Shown here: positions 1 to 7,910 of the stretch, piece after piece
How the letters are laid out: each line of letters begins with the position of its first letter
Position numbering within the stretch: position 1 is the first letter of the stretch
Source: Chryseobacterium sp. 18061
Lineage (GTDB): Bacteria; Pseudomonadota; Gammaproteobacteria; Enterobacterales; Enterobacteriaceae
Reading direction: 5' to 3'
DNA: 64,000 bases
NCBI GenBank assembly: GCA_902706205.1
Contig: CACSKA010000015.1
Coordinates: 1-64,000 of the forward strand
Position numbers and translations under genes: made by a program
The notes under the pieces: generated by a model
Database searches by the model: none
What the model saw: only the letters and a program-made list of their open reading frames with translations
Told to the model about the DNA's origin: nothing

Positions 1-2
1 GT

Positions 3-215
3 GAGAAATATGTGGATGGGCCTGAGCCCTTACCTCTTGATGACGAGAAGAGTGTTCATGAGCGGGTTGAGAATGCGCGTTTCGACCTGCGTTCGAAGTT
101 CTATGTTAAACCGGCAGCCGACCATCCGTGGAATACACGCAGAACGCAAAGTATGTCCCCTGTTAAACCACCGAAGTTACCCAGAAAGAAAGTGGATACG
201 GACAAATCAGGATGA
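3..215 (+). CDS. C-terminal end of an unrecognised protein (partial)
   Basis: The reading frame is open from the left edge and stops at TGA 213-215, so only about 70 C-terminal residues are visible. They are hydrophilic and end in a basic, proline-rich tail (PVKPPKLPRKK). I do not recognise the family. A second copy lies at 1663-1866 with 45 of 67 aligned residues identical, including HERVE, FDLRS and VKPAA. The stop codon lies inside a perfect 12-bp hairpin. The in-frame GTG at 12 has no clear ribosome binding site, so the true start is probably outside the window. A tail of a secreted effector-type protein is possible but unsupported. Confidence 0.5.
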   Translation, partial: EKYVDGPEPLPLDDEKSVHERVENARFDLRSKFYVKPAADHPWNTRRTQSMSPVKPPKLPRKKVDTDKSG

Positions 216-236
216 ATCCAGGACGGATTCATCCTG
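208..236. terminator. Perfect 12-bp hairpin over a stop codon
   Basis: CAGGATGAATCC and GGATTCATCCTG form a perfect inverted repeat around AGGAC, covering the stop codon of the partial gene. No T-run follows, so it is either a weak terminator or an mRNA 3'-end stabiliser. A decayed form (GATGAATC / GATTCATT, 1862-1884) follows the second copy of the gene tail. Confidence 0.5.
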
Positions 237-299
237 ACTTAAAACTTGAAATAATCCCATGATTCTAAATGTCGTAAGACGTCTCATCGTCTGTACTCA

Positions 300-1505
300 C
301 TAGAATTTCCTGTTCCGGAAGCTTGAATACATCATCAGATAGCGTTTCAGATTGCGTAGCGTCATCAGTTTCATCAGTGTTTGGGGGCGCATCTTTTTAT
401 TACGGATATAGTACAGGGTGAAAAGCTGATATTTTTTACTGGACGCGTCTAATTTGGCTTTGTGCTTCCGATAAAAATCCAGATAACCTGCAAACTTTCG
501 TCCTGAGCATGTAATGCGGACCTCGCCATGATTGACATAAAGCACCTGAGTGATCGCATCAAGCTTAAAAGGATCACCGAAGGTTTCTGCCAGACGGTAA
601 AAGGCATCGTAATCCTGGGCAGCCGTAAGCCGCTCGTCGAACAGAACCTGCTGCATCCTGCTGGTTAAGGTCAGCATCTGATTGCCGATAATATTCCGCT
701 TATCAAACAGGCTCTTTTTATAGGCCGGCTTCGGATATACCTGCAACTCATCAGGATGGTGGTAGCCGGTACTGTCGCAGAGGTAATCATTGGCGTATAA
801 AAAACCGTGCTGTTGAAGTTTATGCTGGCAGGCAAGAAAAGAGGACAAGCGTTTAGGCAGCCATTCATCATCATCATCCAGACCCGTTATCAAGTAACCT
901 CGGGCCATTCGTATCGCCTGATTTCTGACGGCACAGGCCCCGGAATTAAATTCATTGCGGATATAGGTTATACGTGGGTCATTCAGATTGGCGATATACG
1001 TCTGGAGTTTCTCAAATGACGATGAGAAATCGTCGATTATAATGAGTTCCCAGTATTCGTAGTCCTGCTTCAATACCGACTGTATGGCCCGGATAGTCAG
1101 CGCCTCTCGGTTCCAGGTAGGCATATAGACGGAAATGAGCGGCCGGGCTAACAAAGTGTCTGTGTCAGCATTCTCTCGTTCAATCAGTACCCCGGTAAAC
1201 CTGGCATCAGGCACGTCACTCCCGGAAAAATCTACGCCAGTACAGTCCGCATGACTAAAAATAGCGCCTTCAGTTTTACAGTGACTTAGGTTTGCTCCTG
1301 CCAGAGAGGCATAAGAGAAATCGGCCCCCCGCAGGTCACTGAACGAAAGATCGCATCCCGATAAATTAATATTGCGCAATTTTAGTCTCCGGAGATCCAT
1401 AAACCGCAGGTCTACACCTGATATATCCGAGCGATGATGGGGATTTAGAAGAATATTTTTATGATATTTAAGCAGTTTCGCCTGAATTGCTTTTTTGCTG
1501 TTCAT
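300..1505 (-). CDS. Pentapeptide-repeat glycosyltransferase family 2 protein
   Basis: A 401-residue protein with two parts. Residues about 28-105 are pentapeptide repeats of the A(D/N)Lxx type (DLRGADF, SLAGANL), which fold as a right-handed beta helix. Residues about 120-330 are a GT-A fold family 2 glycosyltransferase: ISVYMPTWNRE begins the nucleotide-sugar fold, IIIDDFS follows, and GLDDDDEW supplies the acidic metal-binding motif. Such enzymes transfer a sugar from a nucleotide donor; acceptor and donor cannot be read here. It lies on the opposite strand between two related C-terminal fragments, so it looks like an insertion. No signal peptide or membrane segment is seen, so it should act in the cytoplasm. 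Confidence 0.8.
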   Translation of the reverse strand: MNSKKAIQAKLLKYHKNILLNPHHRSDISGVDLRFMDLRRLKLRNINLSGCDLSFSDLRGADFSYASLAGANLSHCKTEGAIFSHADCTGVDFSGSDVPDARFTGVLIERENADTDTLLARPLISVYMPTWNREALTIRAIQSVLKQDYEYWELIIIDDFSSSFEKLQTYIANLNDPRITYIRNEFNSGACAVRNQAIRMARGYLITGLDDDDEWLPKRLSSFLACQHKLQQHGFLYANDYLCDSTGYHHPDELQVYPKPAYKKSLFDKRNIIGNQMLTLTSRMQQVLFDERLTAAQDYDAFYRLAETFGDPFKLDAITQVLYVNHGEVRITCSGRKFAGYLDFYRKHKAKLDASSKKYQLFTLYYIRNKKMRPQTLMKLMTLRNLKRYLMMYSSFRNRKF

Positions 1506-1662
1506 GGATCAACGTTCAGTGAGTACAGATATTAAAACAGGATCGCAGTTAATCACTCTGACCATACTTCCGCAATCTGGTTTAGATATTTTCAGAAATA
1601 TGCTCAAAAAAACACTGACCTTTAGTTACATTTGCTCATGTTTTCTTGCTGCGAGACTGACT

Positions 1663-1866
1663 ATGAAGGGGCCGAAGCCCATACCTTTCGATGAAGAGGA
1701 GAGTGCCCATGAGCGGGTTGAAATTGCGTGTTTCGACCTGCGATCCAGGTTTAATGTAAAACCGGCTGCTGGCCACTCCTGGACCACTCTCATAACGCAG
1801 AGCAGAGATCCGGTAAAACCGCCGAAATTATCCAGAAAGAAGGCTGACAGGGACAAATCAGGATGA
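1663..1866 (+). pseudogene. Second copy of the 67-residue C-terminal fragment
   Basis: This segment is homologous to the partial protein ending at 215: 45 of 67 residues agree and the length from the aligned start is the same. The frame continues upstream to about 1495, but those residues resemble nothing and cover the promoter side of the divergent glycosyltransferase. The copy is therefore probably a remnant of a longer gene rather than a complete one. The ATG at 1663 has no convincing Shine-Dalgarno sequence. A decayed version of the same stop-codon hairpin follows. A short expressed protein cannot be excluded. Confidence 0.45.
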
Positions 1867-2198
1867 ATCCGGCACTGATTCATTTACCTGAATAGTCATG
1901 CAGTGGGGTAAAATGCTGCCTGTGCGTTTCTGGCGGGTTTTCGGGTGGTTTGTTACCCTTTTTACCGGTTATTCGTCAGAAACGCCCTGAGCGCGTTTTG
2001 ACGGTGCGTGCAATTAGAGCGTTATGGTAAATCTCATTTGTTATGGCCAATGCCTGCTAAGAGCAAAGAACGGTTGTTCATAATATTTGTCCTTATCTGC
2101 AAGTAATGGGCTAATCCCAGCCCAATACTTGCTCGCAGTTGCCTTTAAACCCATTGTGATTCAGAGCGGCCCGAGCTATTACAACGGATGTATTTCAT
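1867..2198. other. Intergenic stretch without a recognised gene
   Basis: No convincing coding frame was seen here. A 9-bp inverted repeat (GCGTTTCTG near 1927 and CAGAAACGC near 1979) encloses a G/T-rich loop and may be a remnant terminator or recombination scar. Confidence 0.4.
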
Positions 2199-2564
2199 TC
2201 ATGATAATATTTCTTCTGAAGCGATGGTATGTTCCTCAGACATTGAGATGATGCAGCGCAACCCTTCGAGATGTTCTTCATAATTGGCGATGAATTTTTT
2301 TAATTCAGCAACATGCCCAATCAGTTCAAGACATTCTGGGTGAGCACCTGCCTTAATCTCCTGATGGGAATAGCTTATTTTCATCCCGGCAAGATAACCT
2401 GCGCTTACGTTGTTAATGATAGCCTGAGGTATGCCCTCTGCCCGGGCCTGCCGAAGCAGATAATGGCTCAACGGTGGAGCCGTCAGTTTTTTCACAAATC
2501 CCGATGCTTTTACCCGGGTGCCTGATGGAATATATATCCGTAGCGTCGCTAGCGTATGCATCAT
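2199..2564 (-). CDS. DUF190 family protein of the fluoride operon
   Basis: A 121-residue protein with the DUF190 pattern: an N-terminal strand LRIYIPSGTRVK, a helix LSHYLLRQARAEGIPQA, then a strand region with SAGYLAG. DUF190 proteins have a PII-like alpha/beta fold and are often found beside fluoride exporters such as CrcB. Its biochemical role is unknown; a regulatory or ligand-sensing role is inferred from the fold. The ATG at 2564 shares one base with the stop of the upstream CLC antiporter, so the two are translationally coupled and should both respond to the riboswitch. A GTG at 2567 and a second ATG at 2561 are alternative starts. Confidence 0.75.
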   Translation of the reverse strand: MMHTLATLRIYIPSGTRVKASGFVKKLTAPPLSHYLLRQARAEGIPQAIINNVSAGYLAGMKISYSHQEIKAGAHPECLELIGHVAELKKFIANYEEHLEGLRCIISMSEEHTIASEEILS

Positions 2565-3895
2565 CACTCACTCACCTCCACCGCGCTGGTTTCACTGCTT
2601 TTCTGCTTCCGGGAACCAGCGTGGGTTGCTACCCAGGCCGGGACATCTGCAAGTTTAATGTTCTCCGGCACGAAGCCATGTTTCAGGCAGGCTACGCGCT
2701 GGGAACGATAAATGCCGGTATAACCCGATATCAGCCAGGCAACAGCGCATGCCAGAGCAGCATAAATGCCCATCTCAGAGCCAAATAACTCAATCGCCAT
2801 CAGTGTTGAAGCCACAGGGGTATTCGCAGCTCCGGCAAAGACGGCCACAAAGCCAATCCCCGCCAGAAAACTGACCGGTAAATGCAGCAGGGGAGCCAGC
2901 GCGTTACCCAGTGTGGCTCCAATATAGAAGAGCGGTGTGACTTCCCCACCTTTAAAACCTGCCCCCAGAGATGTGACGGTAAATACCAGTTTGCCCAGGA
3001 AATCCCATGGCGCCAGAGGCTGATGAAAGGCGTCAATGATAACGGGTATACCCAGACCGATATAACGATCGGCTCCCAGACAAAAGACCGCCACAGCCAC
3101 TACCAGCCCGCCAATGAACGGTCTCAGCGGCGCATAATGGATAGTTTTCTTCATGAAACTGCCGATGGCATGTGTTGCGCTGGCAAAAGCCCTGGCAGTC
3201 AGACCAAAGAGCCCACCGGCGATAATGACAGCAATCAGTGTCCAGGCAGACATATGAGGAATAAGTGAGACGGCGTAATAGGTATGATGTACTCCCCATA
3301 ACAATCCAGTCTGATCGGCCACAATGGCAGCGAAAATACACGGTATCAGTGCGTTGTAATTCATCCGCCCTACAGCCAGAACCTCAAGCCCAAAAATGGC
3401 GCCCGCGAGAGGGGTACCAAATACTGATGAGAAACCGGCGCTGATACCAGCCATCAGGACAATGCGTCGGGTATCCGGCGTCAGGCCAAACAGGCGAGTA
3501 AACTGATCGGCAATGGATGCCCCCATCTGTACCGCGGTCCCTTCTCGCCCGACAGAGGCACCAAAGAGGTGCGAAACGACCGTGCCTGTCAAGACCAGGG
3601 GGGCCATGCGCAGACTGATAATTTTTTGCGGATCATGAATCTCATCGAGCACGAGGTTGTTTCCGCCCTCTACAGCGCTGCCGTAGCGCAGATAAACCCA
3701 TCCCACGGCAAATCCTGCAACAGGAAGCAACCAGATAAGCCAGTGGTGGCTGAGCCGGGTCGCAGTAGCCCAGTCAAGGGAAAACAGAAAGAACGCAGAA
3801 GCTGTGCCGGTCAGCACGGCAATCAGAAAAGCAAGGCCAAGCCATTGCGCAAGAGAACTGATTGAATTATTGAGCAGGAAGTGATTTGAGCGCAT
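2564..3895 (-). CDS. eriC: CLC-F type fluoride/proton antiporter
   Basis: A 443-residue, strongly hydrophobic CLC-superfamily membrane protein. The gating-glutamate motif is present as VGREGTAVQMG (about residues 114-124). The chloride-selective GSGIP motif is missing and is replaced by VEGGNN (about 75-80), which is typical of the fluoride-specific CLC-F branch. CLC-F proteins export fluoride in exchange for protons and protect enolase and pyrophosphatase. A fluoride riboswitch lies directly upstream, which makes the substrate call strong. GAGGA precedes the ATG at a normal distance. The DUF190 gene overlaps its 3' end. An ordinary chloride channel (ClcB) is the alternative but fits the motifs and the riboswitch poorly. 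Confidence 0.87.
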   Translation of the reverse strand: MRSNHFLLNNSISSLAQWLGLAFLIAVLTGTASAFFLFSLDWATATRLSHHWLIWLLPVAGFAVGWVYLRYGSAVEGGNNLVLDEIHDPQKIISLRMAPLVLTGTVVSHLFGASVGREGTAVQMGASIADQFTRLFGLTPDTRRIVLMAGISAGFSSVFGTPLAGAIFGLEVLAVGRMNYNALIPCIFAAIVADQTGLLWGVHHTYYAVSLIPHMSAWTLIAVIIAGGLFGLTARAFASATHAIGSFMKKTIHYAPLRPFIGGLVVAVAVFCLGADRYIGLGIPVIIDAFHQPLAPWDFLGKLVFTVTSLGAGFKGGEVTPLFYIGATLGNALAPLLHLPVSFLAGIGFVAVFAGAANTPVASTLMAIELFGSEMGIYAALACAVAWLISGYTGIYRSQRVACLKHGFVPENIKLADVPAWVATHAGSRKQKSSETSAVEVSE

Positions 3896-3959
3896 TGAAG
3901 CATCCTCAGATGGTTAATCATCCCGGACACGCAACGCTGCATGGCTGATAAAACGATAC

Positions 3960-4036
3960 GCCTGCCTCTTCCCGGTCCGGGAATAAAAGCAGGCATCATT
4001 AGCCACATGGCGGTTCAAGGGGGAATGCCATCCCCT
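3960..4036 (-). promoter_or_regulatory. Fluoride riboswitch (crcB motif RNA)
   Basis: Read on the minus strand from about 4036, the RNA begins GGGGATGGCATTCCCC, continues with AACCGCC, and then GGCTAATGATGCCTGC. This is the order and spacing of the conserved crcB-motif elements: the GGNGATGG...CC stem-loop, the AACCGCC pseudoknot strand, and the GCTGATGxC segment. A downstream GCAGGC (near 3961-3966) can pair with the aptamer 3' end GCCTGC around a CCCGGACCGGG stem, giving a plausible switch helix. It precedes the CLC-F gene by about 65 nt. Confidence 0.87.
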
Positions 4037-4119
4037 GTAGTCTCTATCTTACTACGGGAATCGATTCAGCAAAAGCATAACGTCTTTCCTCTGACTGTTT
4101 CACCCTAATAATATGAGGA

Positions 4120-4824
4120 TTATATTTTGGCCTGATTGACCCTCGCAGAGAGCTCCTGATGGCTCTCTTTTCTTTCGCTGTAACGGTCAGCGAGATAGCC
4201 AGAGTGCCCTTTCAGGAGTAACGTCATTTTGAACAACTCTTCAGTAACGTCGACAATCCTGTCGTACCAGGCTGACGGTTTCATGCGCCCTTCATCATCG
4301 AATTCCTGCCATGCCTTTGGCACTGACGACTGATTGGGGATGGTGAACATCCGCATCCAGCGGCCAAGTATCCGCATCTGATTGACCGTGTTAAACGACT
4401 GTGAACCACCACAAACCTGCATCACCGCCAGCGTTTTGCCCTGGGACGGACGAACAGCACCTTCACTCAGGGGTATCCAGTCAATCTGGGCCTTCATCAC
4501 TGAGCTCATGGCGCCATGCCTTTCCGGAGAACTCCACACCATTCCGTCACACCACCTGACCAGCTCGCGGAGTTCAAGCACTTTGGGGTGACTTTCCGGG
4601 GCATCATCGGGTAACGGCAGACCGGATGGGTTAAATATTTTCACCTCAGCGCCCATCTTTGCCAGCAACCGTCCGGCCTCTTCCGCTGCAAAACGGCTGT
4701 AGGACCGCTCTCGTACTGAGCCATAAAGGATGAGAATACGCGGCATGGTTTCGTTGTTGCCCATAAGTTTGCTGGCCAGCGCATCATCAAAATAAGCCGG
4801 TTCGATTGCCGGTAAGTCGGTCAT
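4120..4824 (-). CDS. arsH: ArsH, NADPH-dependent FMN reductase of arsenic resistance
   Basis: A 234-residue flavodoxin-like protein. The FMN phosphate-binding loop reads LYGSVRERSYSRF (about residues 33-45), and WSSPERHG (about 97-104) is the second flavin-contact region. ArsH proteins reduce flavin with NADPH and oxidise trivalent organoarsenicals or act as quinone reductases. It is transcribed away from arsRBC, so the shared 86-bp intergenic region with its palindromes probably lets ArsR control both directions. GGAGA precedes the ATG. Confidence 0.92.
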   Translation of the reverse strand: MTDLPAIEPAYFDDALASKLMGNNETMPRILILYGSVRERSYSRFAAEEAGRLLAKMGAEVKIFNPSGLPLPDDAPESHPKVLELRELVRWCDGMVWSSPERHGAMSSVMKAQIDWIPLSEGAVRPSQGKTLAVMQVCGGSQSFNTVNQMRILGRWMRMFTIPNQSSVPKAWQEFDDEGRMKPSAWYDRIVDVTEELFKMTLLLKGHSGYLADRYSERKESHQELSARVNQAKI

Positions 4825-4839
4825 AAAAAATCTCCATTT

Positions 4840-4890
4840 AATAAGCTATGCTTTAAAAATTATCACATATGGAATATCATATATATTGTT
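4840..4890. promoter_or_regulatory. Divergent arsH / arsR promoter and ArsR operator region
   Basis: An AT-rich stretch between the divergent genes carries overlapping dyads (ATATGGAATATCATAT near 4867-4882). ArsR dimers bind such sites next to the -35 region and release on arsenite or antimonite. The exact site is inferred from position and symmetry. Confidence 0.45.
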
Positions 4891-4910
4891 ATTTTTTAAC
4901 GAGGTTAAGC

Positions 4911-5231
4911 ATGCTACAGCCTGTCCAGCTTTTTAAACTGCTCGCCGACGAAACCCGTTCAACTATCGTGATGCTTCTCAGGGAGTCCGGTGAAATGTGC
5001 GTCTGTGACATTTGTGCGGCAACCGCAGAGTCTCAGCCCAAAATATCCCGACATATGGCACTGTTACGCGAAGCAGAACTGGTCATCGACCGTCGCGAAG
5101 GAAAATGGGTGCATTACCGACTGTCGCCACACATGCCAGCATGGGCTGCGGGTATTATTGATACAGCCTGGAACTGTGAACGAGAAAACATACGCAACAA
5201 GCTCAGTAGCGTGGCATCTGCCTCCTGCTGA
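4911..5231 (+). CDS. arsR: ArsR, arsenite-responsive repressor
   Basis: A 106-residue ArsR/SmtB winged-helix repressor. The metalloid-binding motif CVCDIC sits at about residues 26-31 in the first helix region, and the recognition helix is the QPKISRHMALL segment. The start is placed at ATG 4911, preceded by GAGG seven bases upstream; an earlier in-frame ATG at 4869 would add 14 residues and lacks a good ribosome binding site. The protein represses the ars genes and leaves DNA when arsenite binds its cysteines. It heads the arsRBC operon. Confidence 0.93.
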   Translation: MLQPVQLFKLLADETRSTIVMLLRESGEMCVCDICAATAESQPKISRHMALLREAELVIDRREGKWVHYRLSPHMPAWAAGIIDTAWNCERENIRNKLSSVASASC

Positions 5232-5273
5232 AGATGTATATATTCGAATAAACAAATGTGAATGGAGTTTCTG

Positions 5274-6563
5274 ATGTTACTGGCTGGTGCTATCTTTGTA
5301 TTCACGCTCGTCCTGGTTATCTGGCAACCCAGAGGGCTGGGGATTGGCTGGAGTGCCTCACTGGGCGCAATTCTGGCATTGCTGACTGGCGTCGTTCATC
5401 TGGGGGATATTCCGGTGGTCTGGCAGATAGTGTGGAATGCGACCGCCACCTTTATTGCCGTGATCATCATCAGTCTTCTGCTCGACGAATCCGGCTTCTT
5501 TGAATGGGCCGCGCTGCACGTTGCCCGTTGGGGGAATGGCCGGGGGCGGCTGCTCTTCACCTGGATCGTCCTGCTTGGGGCGATGGTTGCGGCACTGTTT
5601 GCCAACGACGGTGCGGCACTGATCCTGACACCTATCGTTATCGCGATGCTGCTGGCGCTGGGATTCAGCCGGGGGGCAACCTTAGCGTTTATCATGGCCG
5701 CAGGGTTTATCGCTGACACGGCAAGCCTGCCGCTGATTGTCTCAAACCTGGTAAACATCGTCTCGGCGGATTTCTTTAAGCTTGGTTTCTCCGAATATGC
5801 CGCCGTGATGGTCCCGGTTAACCTTGCCGCGATTGCGGCTACGCTGGTGATGCTGCATCTGTTTTTCCGTAAAGACATTCCCGCCGTTTACGACGTTTCT
5901 CTGTTGAAAGAACCGAAAGACGCTATACGTGATGTGAATACCTTTAAAACCGGCTGGCTGGTTCTGGTGTTGCTTCTGGTGGGATTCTTCGGACTGGAGC
6001 CGCTGGGCGTACCGGTCAGTCTGGTCGCAGCCGCTGGTGCATTGCTTCTGTTTGCTGTTGCGAAAAAAGGGCATGCCATTAACACCGGTAAGGTGCTGCG
6101 TGGTGCGCCCTGGCAAATCGTTATCTTCTCGCTGGGGATGTACCTGGTGGTCTACGGCTTACGAAATGCCGGTCTGACCCACTATCTTTCATCCGTGCTG
6201 AATCAGCTGGCAGAGCAGGGATTATGGGCGGCAACGCTGGGTACGGGCTTCCTGACGGCCTTCCTGTCATCGGTGATGAACAATATGCCGACCGTGCTGG
6301 TCGGGGCGCTGTCGATTGATGGCAGCACAGCGACCGGTGTTATCAAAGAAGCGATGATTTACGCCAACGTCATCGGCAGCGACCTGGGGCCAAAAATTAC
6401 CCCTATCGGCAGTCTGGCAACGTTACTGTGGCTGCACGTTCTGTCGCAGAAAAACATCAAAATTACCTGGGGATATTACTTCCGGGTGGGCATTGTCATG
6501 ACAATCCCCGTGCTGTTTGTCACGCTGGCAGCACTGGCGCTTCGTCTGTCTTTCACTATGTAA
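5274..6563 (+). CDS. arsB: ArsB, arsenite efflux permease
   Basis: A 429-residue inner-membrane protein with about twelve hydrophobic segments, the same length as E. coli ArsB and closely similar throughout (LLAGAIFVF at the start, LALRLSFTM at the end). It exports arsenite and antimonite using the proton gradient. The start is ATG 5274, matching E. coli; an in-frame ATG at 5262 would add four residues and cannot be excluded. It follows arsR by 42 bp and is followed by arsC after 12 bp. No arsA ATPase gene is present, so the pump should work as a secondary carrier. Confidence 0.95.
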   Translation: MLLAGAIFVFTLVLVIWQPRGLGIGWSASLGAILALLTGVVHLGDIPVVWQIVWNATATFIAVIIISLLLDESGFFEWAALHVARWGNGRGRLLFTWIVLLGAMVAALFANDGAALILTPIVIAMLLALGFSRGATLAFIMAAGFIADTASLPLIVSNLVNIVSADFFKLGFSEYAAVMVPVNLAAIAATLVMLHLFFRKDIPAVYDVSLLKEPKDAIRDVNTFKTGWLVLVLLLVGFFGLEPLGVPVSLVAAAGALLLFAVAKKGHAINTGKVLRGAPWQIVIFSLGMYLVVYGLRNAGLTHYLSSVLNQLAEQGLWAATLGTGFLTAFLSSVMNNMPTVLVGALSIDGSTATGVIKEAMIYANVIGSDLGPKITPIGSLATLLWLHVLSQKNIKITWGYYFRVGIVMTIPVLFVTLAALALRLSFTM

Positions 6564-6575
6564 TGAGATACTGAT

Positions 6576-7001
6576 ATGAGCAACATTACCATTTATCACA
6601 ACCCGGCCTGCGGCACGTCACGCAATACCCTTGAAATGATCCGCAACAGCGGTACAGAGCCGACCGTTATTCATTATCTTGAGACCCCACCATCACGAGA
6701 TGAACTGGTAAAACTCATTGCGGATATGGGGATCACGGTGCGAGCGCTGCTGCGTAAGAATGTCGAACCTTTTGAAGCGCTAGGGCTGGCGGAAGACCGC
6801 TTTACTGACGAGCAGTTAATCGATTTTATGTTGCAGCACCCAGTTCTGATCAATCGCCCCATCGTGGTGACGCCGCTGGGTACCCGGCTATGCCGCCCTT
6901 CTGAAGTCGTGCTGGATATTCTTCCCGATGCACAGAAAAGCGCGTTCACGAAAGAGGACGGTGAGAAGGTGGTTGATGAAAAAGGTAACCGGCTGAACTA
7001 A
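6576..7001 (+). CDS. arsC: ArsC, glutaredoxin-dependent arsenate reductase
   Basis: A 141-residue cytoplasmic enzyme that reduces arsenate to arsenite for export by ArsB. The catalytic cysteine is in HNPACGTSRNT (Cys12), and the arginines that bind the oxyanion are visible in VRALLRKN, NRPIVV and GTRLCRP. Length and sequence match the plasmid R773/E. coli chromosomal type. It is the last gene of the arsRBC operon and is followed by a strong terminator. Confidence 0.95.
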   Translation: MSNITIYHNPACGTSRNTLEMIRNSGTEPTVIHYLETPPSRDELVKLIADMGITVRALLRKNVEPFEALGLAEDRFTDEQLIDFMLQHPVLINRPIVVTPLGTRLCRPSEVVLDILPDAQKSAFTKEDGEKVVDEKGNRLN

Positions 7002-7019
7002 ACGTGTTCCGGTGACGAA

Positions 7020-7047
7020 GGGCGAGAGAACTCGCCCTTTTTTATTT
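7020..7047 (+). terminator. Rho-independent terminator after arsC
   Basis: GGGCGAG and CTCGCCC form a stem with a four-base AGAA loop, followed directly by TTTTTTATTT. It lies 19 bases after the arsC stop. Confidence 0.9.
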
Positions 7048-7259
7048 AATAAAATCAGTGCTAACGGAGGATCAGAAGCGGTTGCTGCGTCTTTTGAAAC
7101 ATTTCAGAGGTATAGCTAACTAACTCAAGGGTCATTGACTTACACATTCTGCTTTAGAGGTATCTACTTTTGGCTCGAAGTGGCCTGGTATCACCATCCT
7201 GACGACTGGCGTTCATGACGTCCTGTGCGGCTTGCTATATGTATACAGCAGTGCAATAC

Positions 7260-7284
7260 TTGTAATGACATTTGTATTTACAAG
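7260..7284. promoter_or_regulatory. relBE operator
   Basis: TTGTAA (7260-7265) and TTACAA (7278-7283) form an inverted repeat just upstream of relB, almost the same as the E. coli relO site bound by RelB and the RelB-RelE complex. AAGAGGTGT after it supplies the relB ribosome binding site. Confidence 0.75.
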
Positions 7285-7295
7285 AGGTGTGAGAC

Positions 7296-7535
7296 ATGGG
7301 TAGCATTAACCTACGTATCGACGATGAACTTAAAGCTCGTTCTTACGCTGCACTGGAAAAAATGGGGGTAACGCCCTCGGAAGCGCTTCGCCTGATGCTT
7401 GAATATATCGCTGACAATGAACGTTTGCCGTTCAAACAGACACTCCTGAGTGATGAAGATGCCGAACTTGTGGAGATAGTGAAAGAGCGCCTTCGTAATC
7501 CTAGGCCTGTTCGCGTGACTCTGGACGATCTCTGA
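7296..7535 (+). CDS. relB: RelB antitoxin
   Basis: A 79-residue protein nearly identical to E. coli RelB. The N-terminal ribbon-helix-helix (GSINLRIDDELKARSY) binds the operator, and the C-terminal half wraps RelE to neutralise it. Only a few conservative changes from E. coli appear near the C-terminus. The stop overlaps the relE start as TGATG, so the two are translationally coupled. The high similarity contrasts with the more diverged neighbouring genes and fits recent horizontal transfer. Confidence 0.95.
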   Translation: MGSINLRIDDELKARSYAALEKMGVTPSEALRLMLEYIADNERLPFKQTLLSDEDAELVEIVKERLRNPRPVRVTLDDL

Positions 7536-7822
7536 TGGCGTATTTTCTGGACTTTGACGAACGTGCATTAAAGGAATGGCATAAACTTGGCGCGACTGTC
7601 AGAGAACAACTGAAAAAGAAGCTGGCAGAGGTGCTCAAATCTCCACGCATTGAAGCTAACAAGCTACGTGGGATGCCTGATTGCTACAAGATAAAACTCA
7701 GGTCCTCTGGTTATCGACTGGTATATCAGGTCATCGATGAAAAGGTTGTCGTCTTTGTTGTATCTGTCGGGAAAAGAGAGCGCTCGGATGTTTATACCGA
7801 AGCGGTCAAACGGATCCTTTGA
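7535..7822 (+). CDS. relE: RelE mRNA interferase toxin
   Basis: A 95-residue ribosome-dependent endoribonuclease that cleaves mRNA in the A site. The catalytic basic residues of E. coli RelE are present: the lysines in CYKIKLRSSGYR, the arginines there and in GKRER, and the C-terminal tyrosine in DVYTEAV. Length is identical to E. coli RelE and only scattered substitutions are seen, so the toxin is probably active. It is the last gene of the accessory block before ytjB. Confidence 0.95.
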   Translation: MAYFLDFDERALKEWHKLGATVREQLKKKLAEVLKSPRIEANKLRGMPDCYKIKLRSSGYRLVYQVIDEKVVVFVVSVGKRERSDVYTEAVKRIL

Positions 7823-7910
7823 ACTTCGACAGGACATCTCTGTCTCGCAGTGAAGGTGCCACTTCTGCTTTGCGTTGACACATTAAGCTGTAAATTTTCA
7901 AAGGTGGAAT

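Noticed and set aside
1495..1662. N-terminal extension of the second gene-tail copy
   Set aside because: These residues have no counterpart in the first copy and no ribosome binding site. The stretch is more likely the promoter region of the divergent glycosyltransferase.
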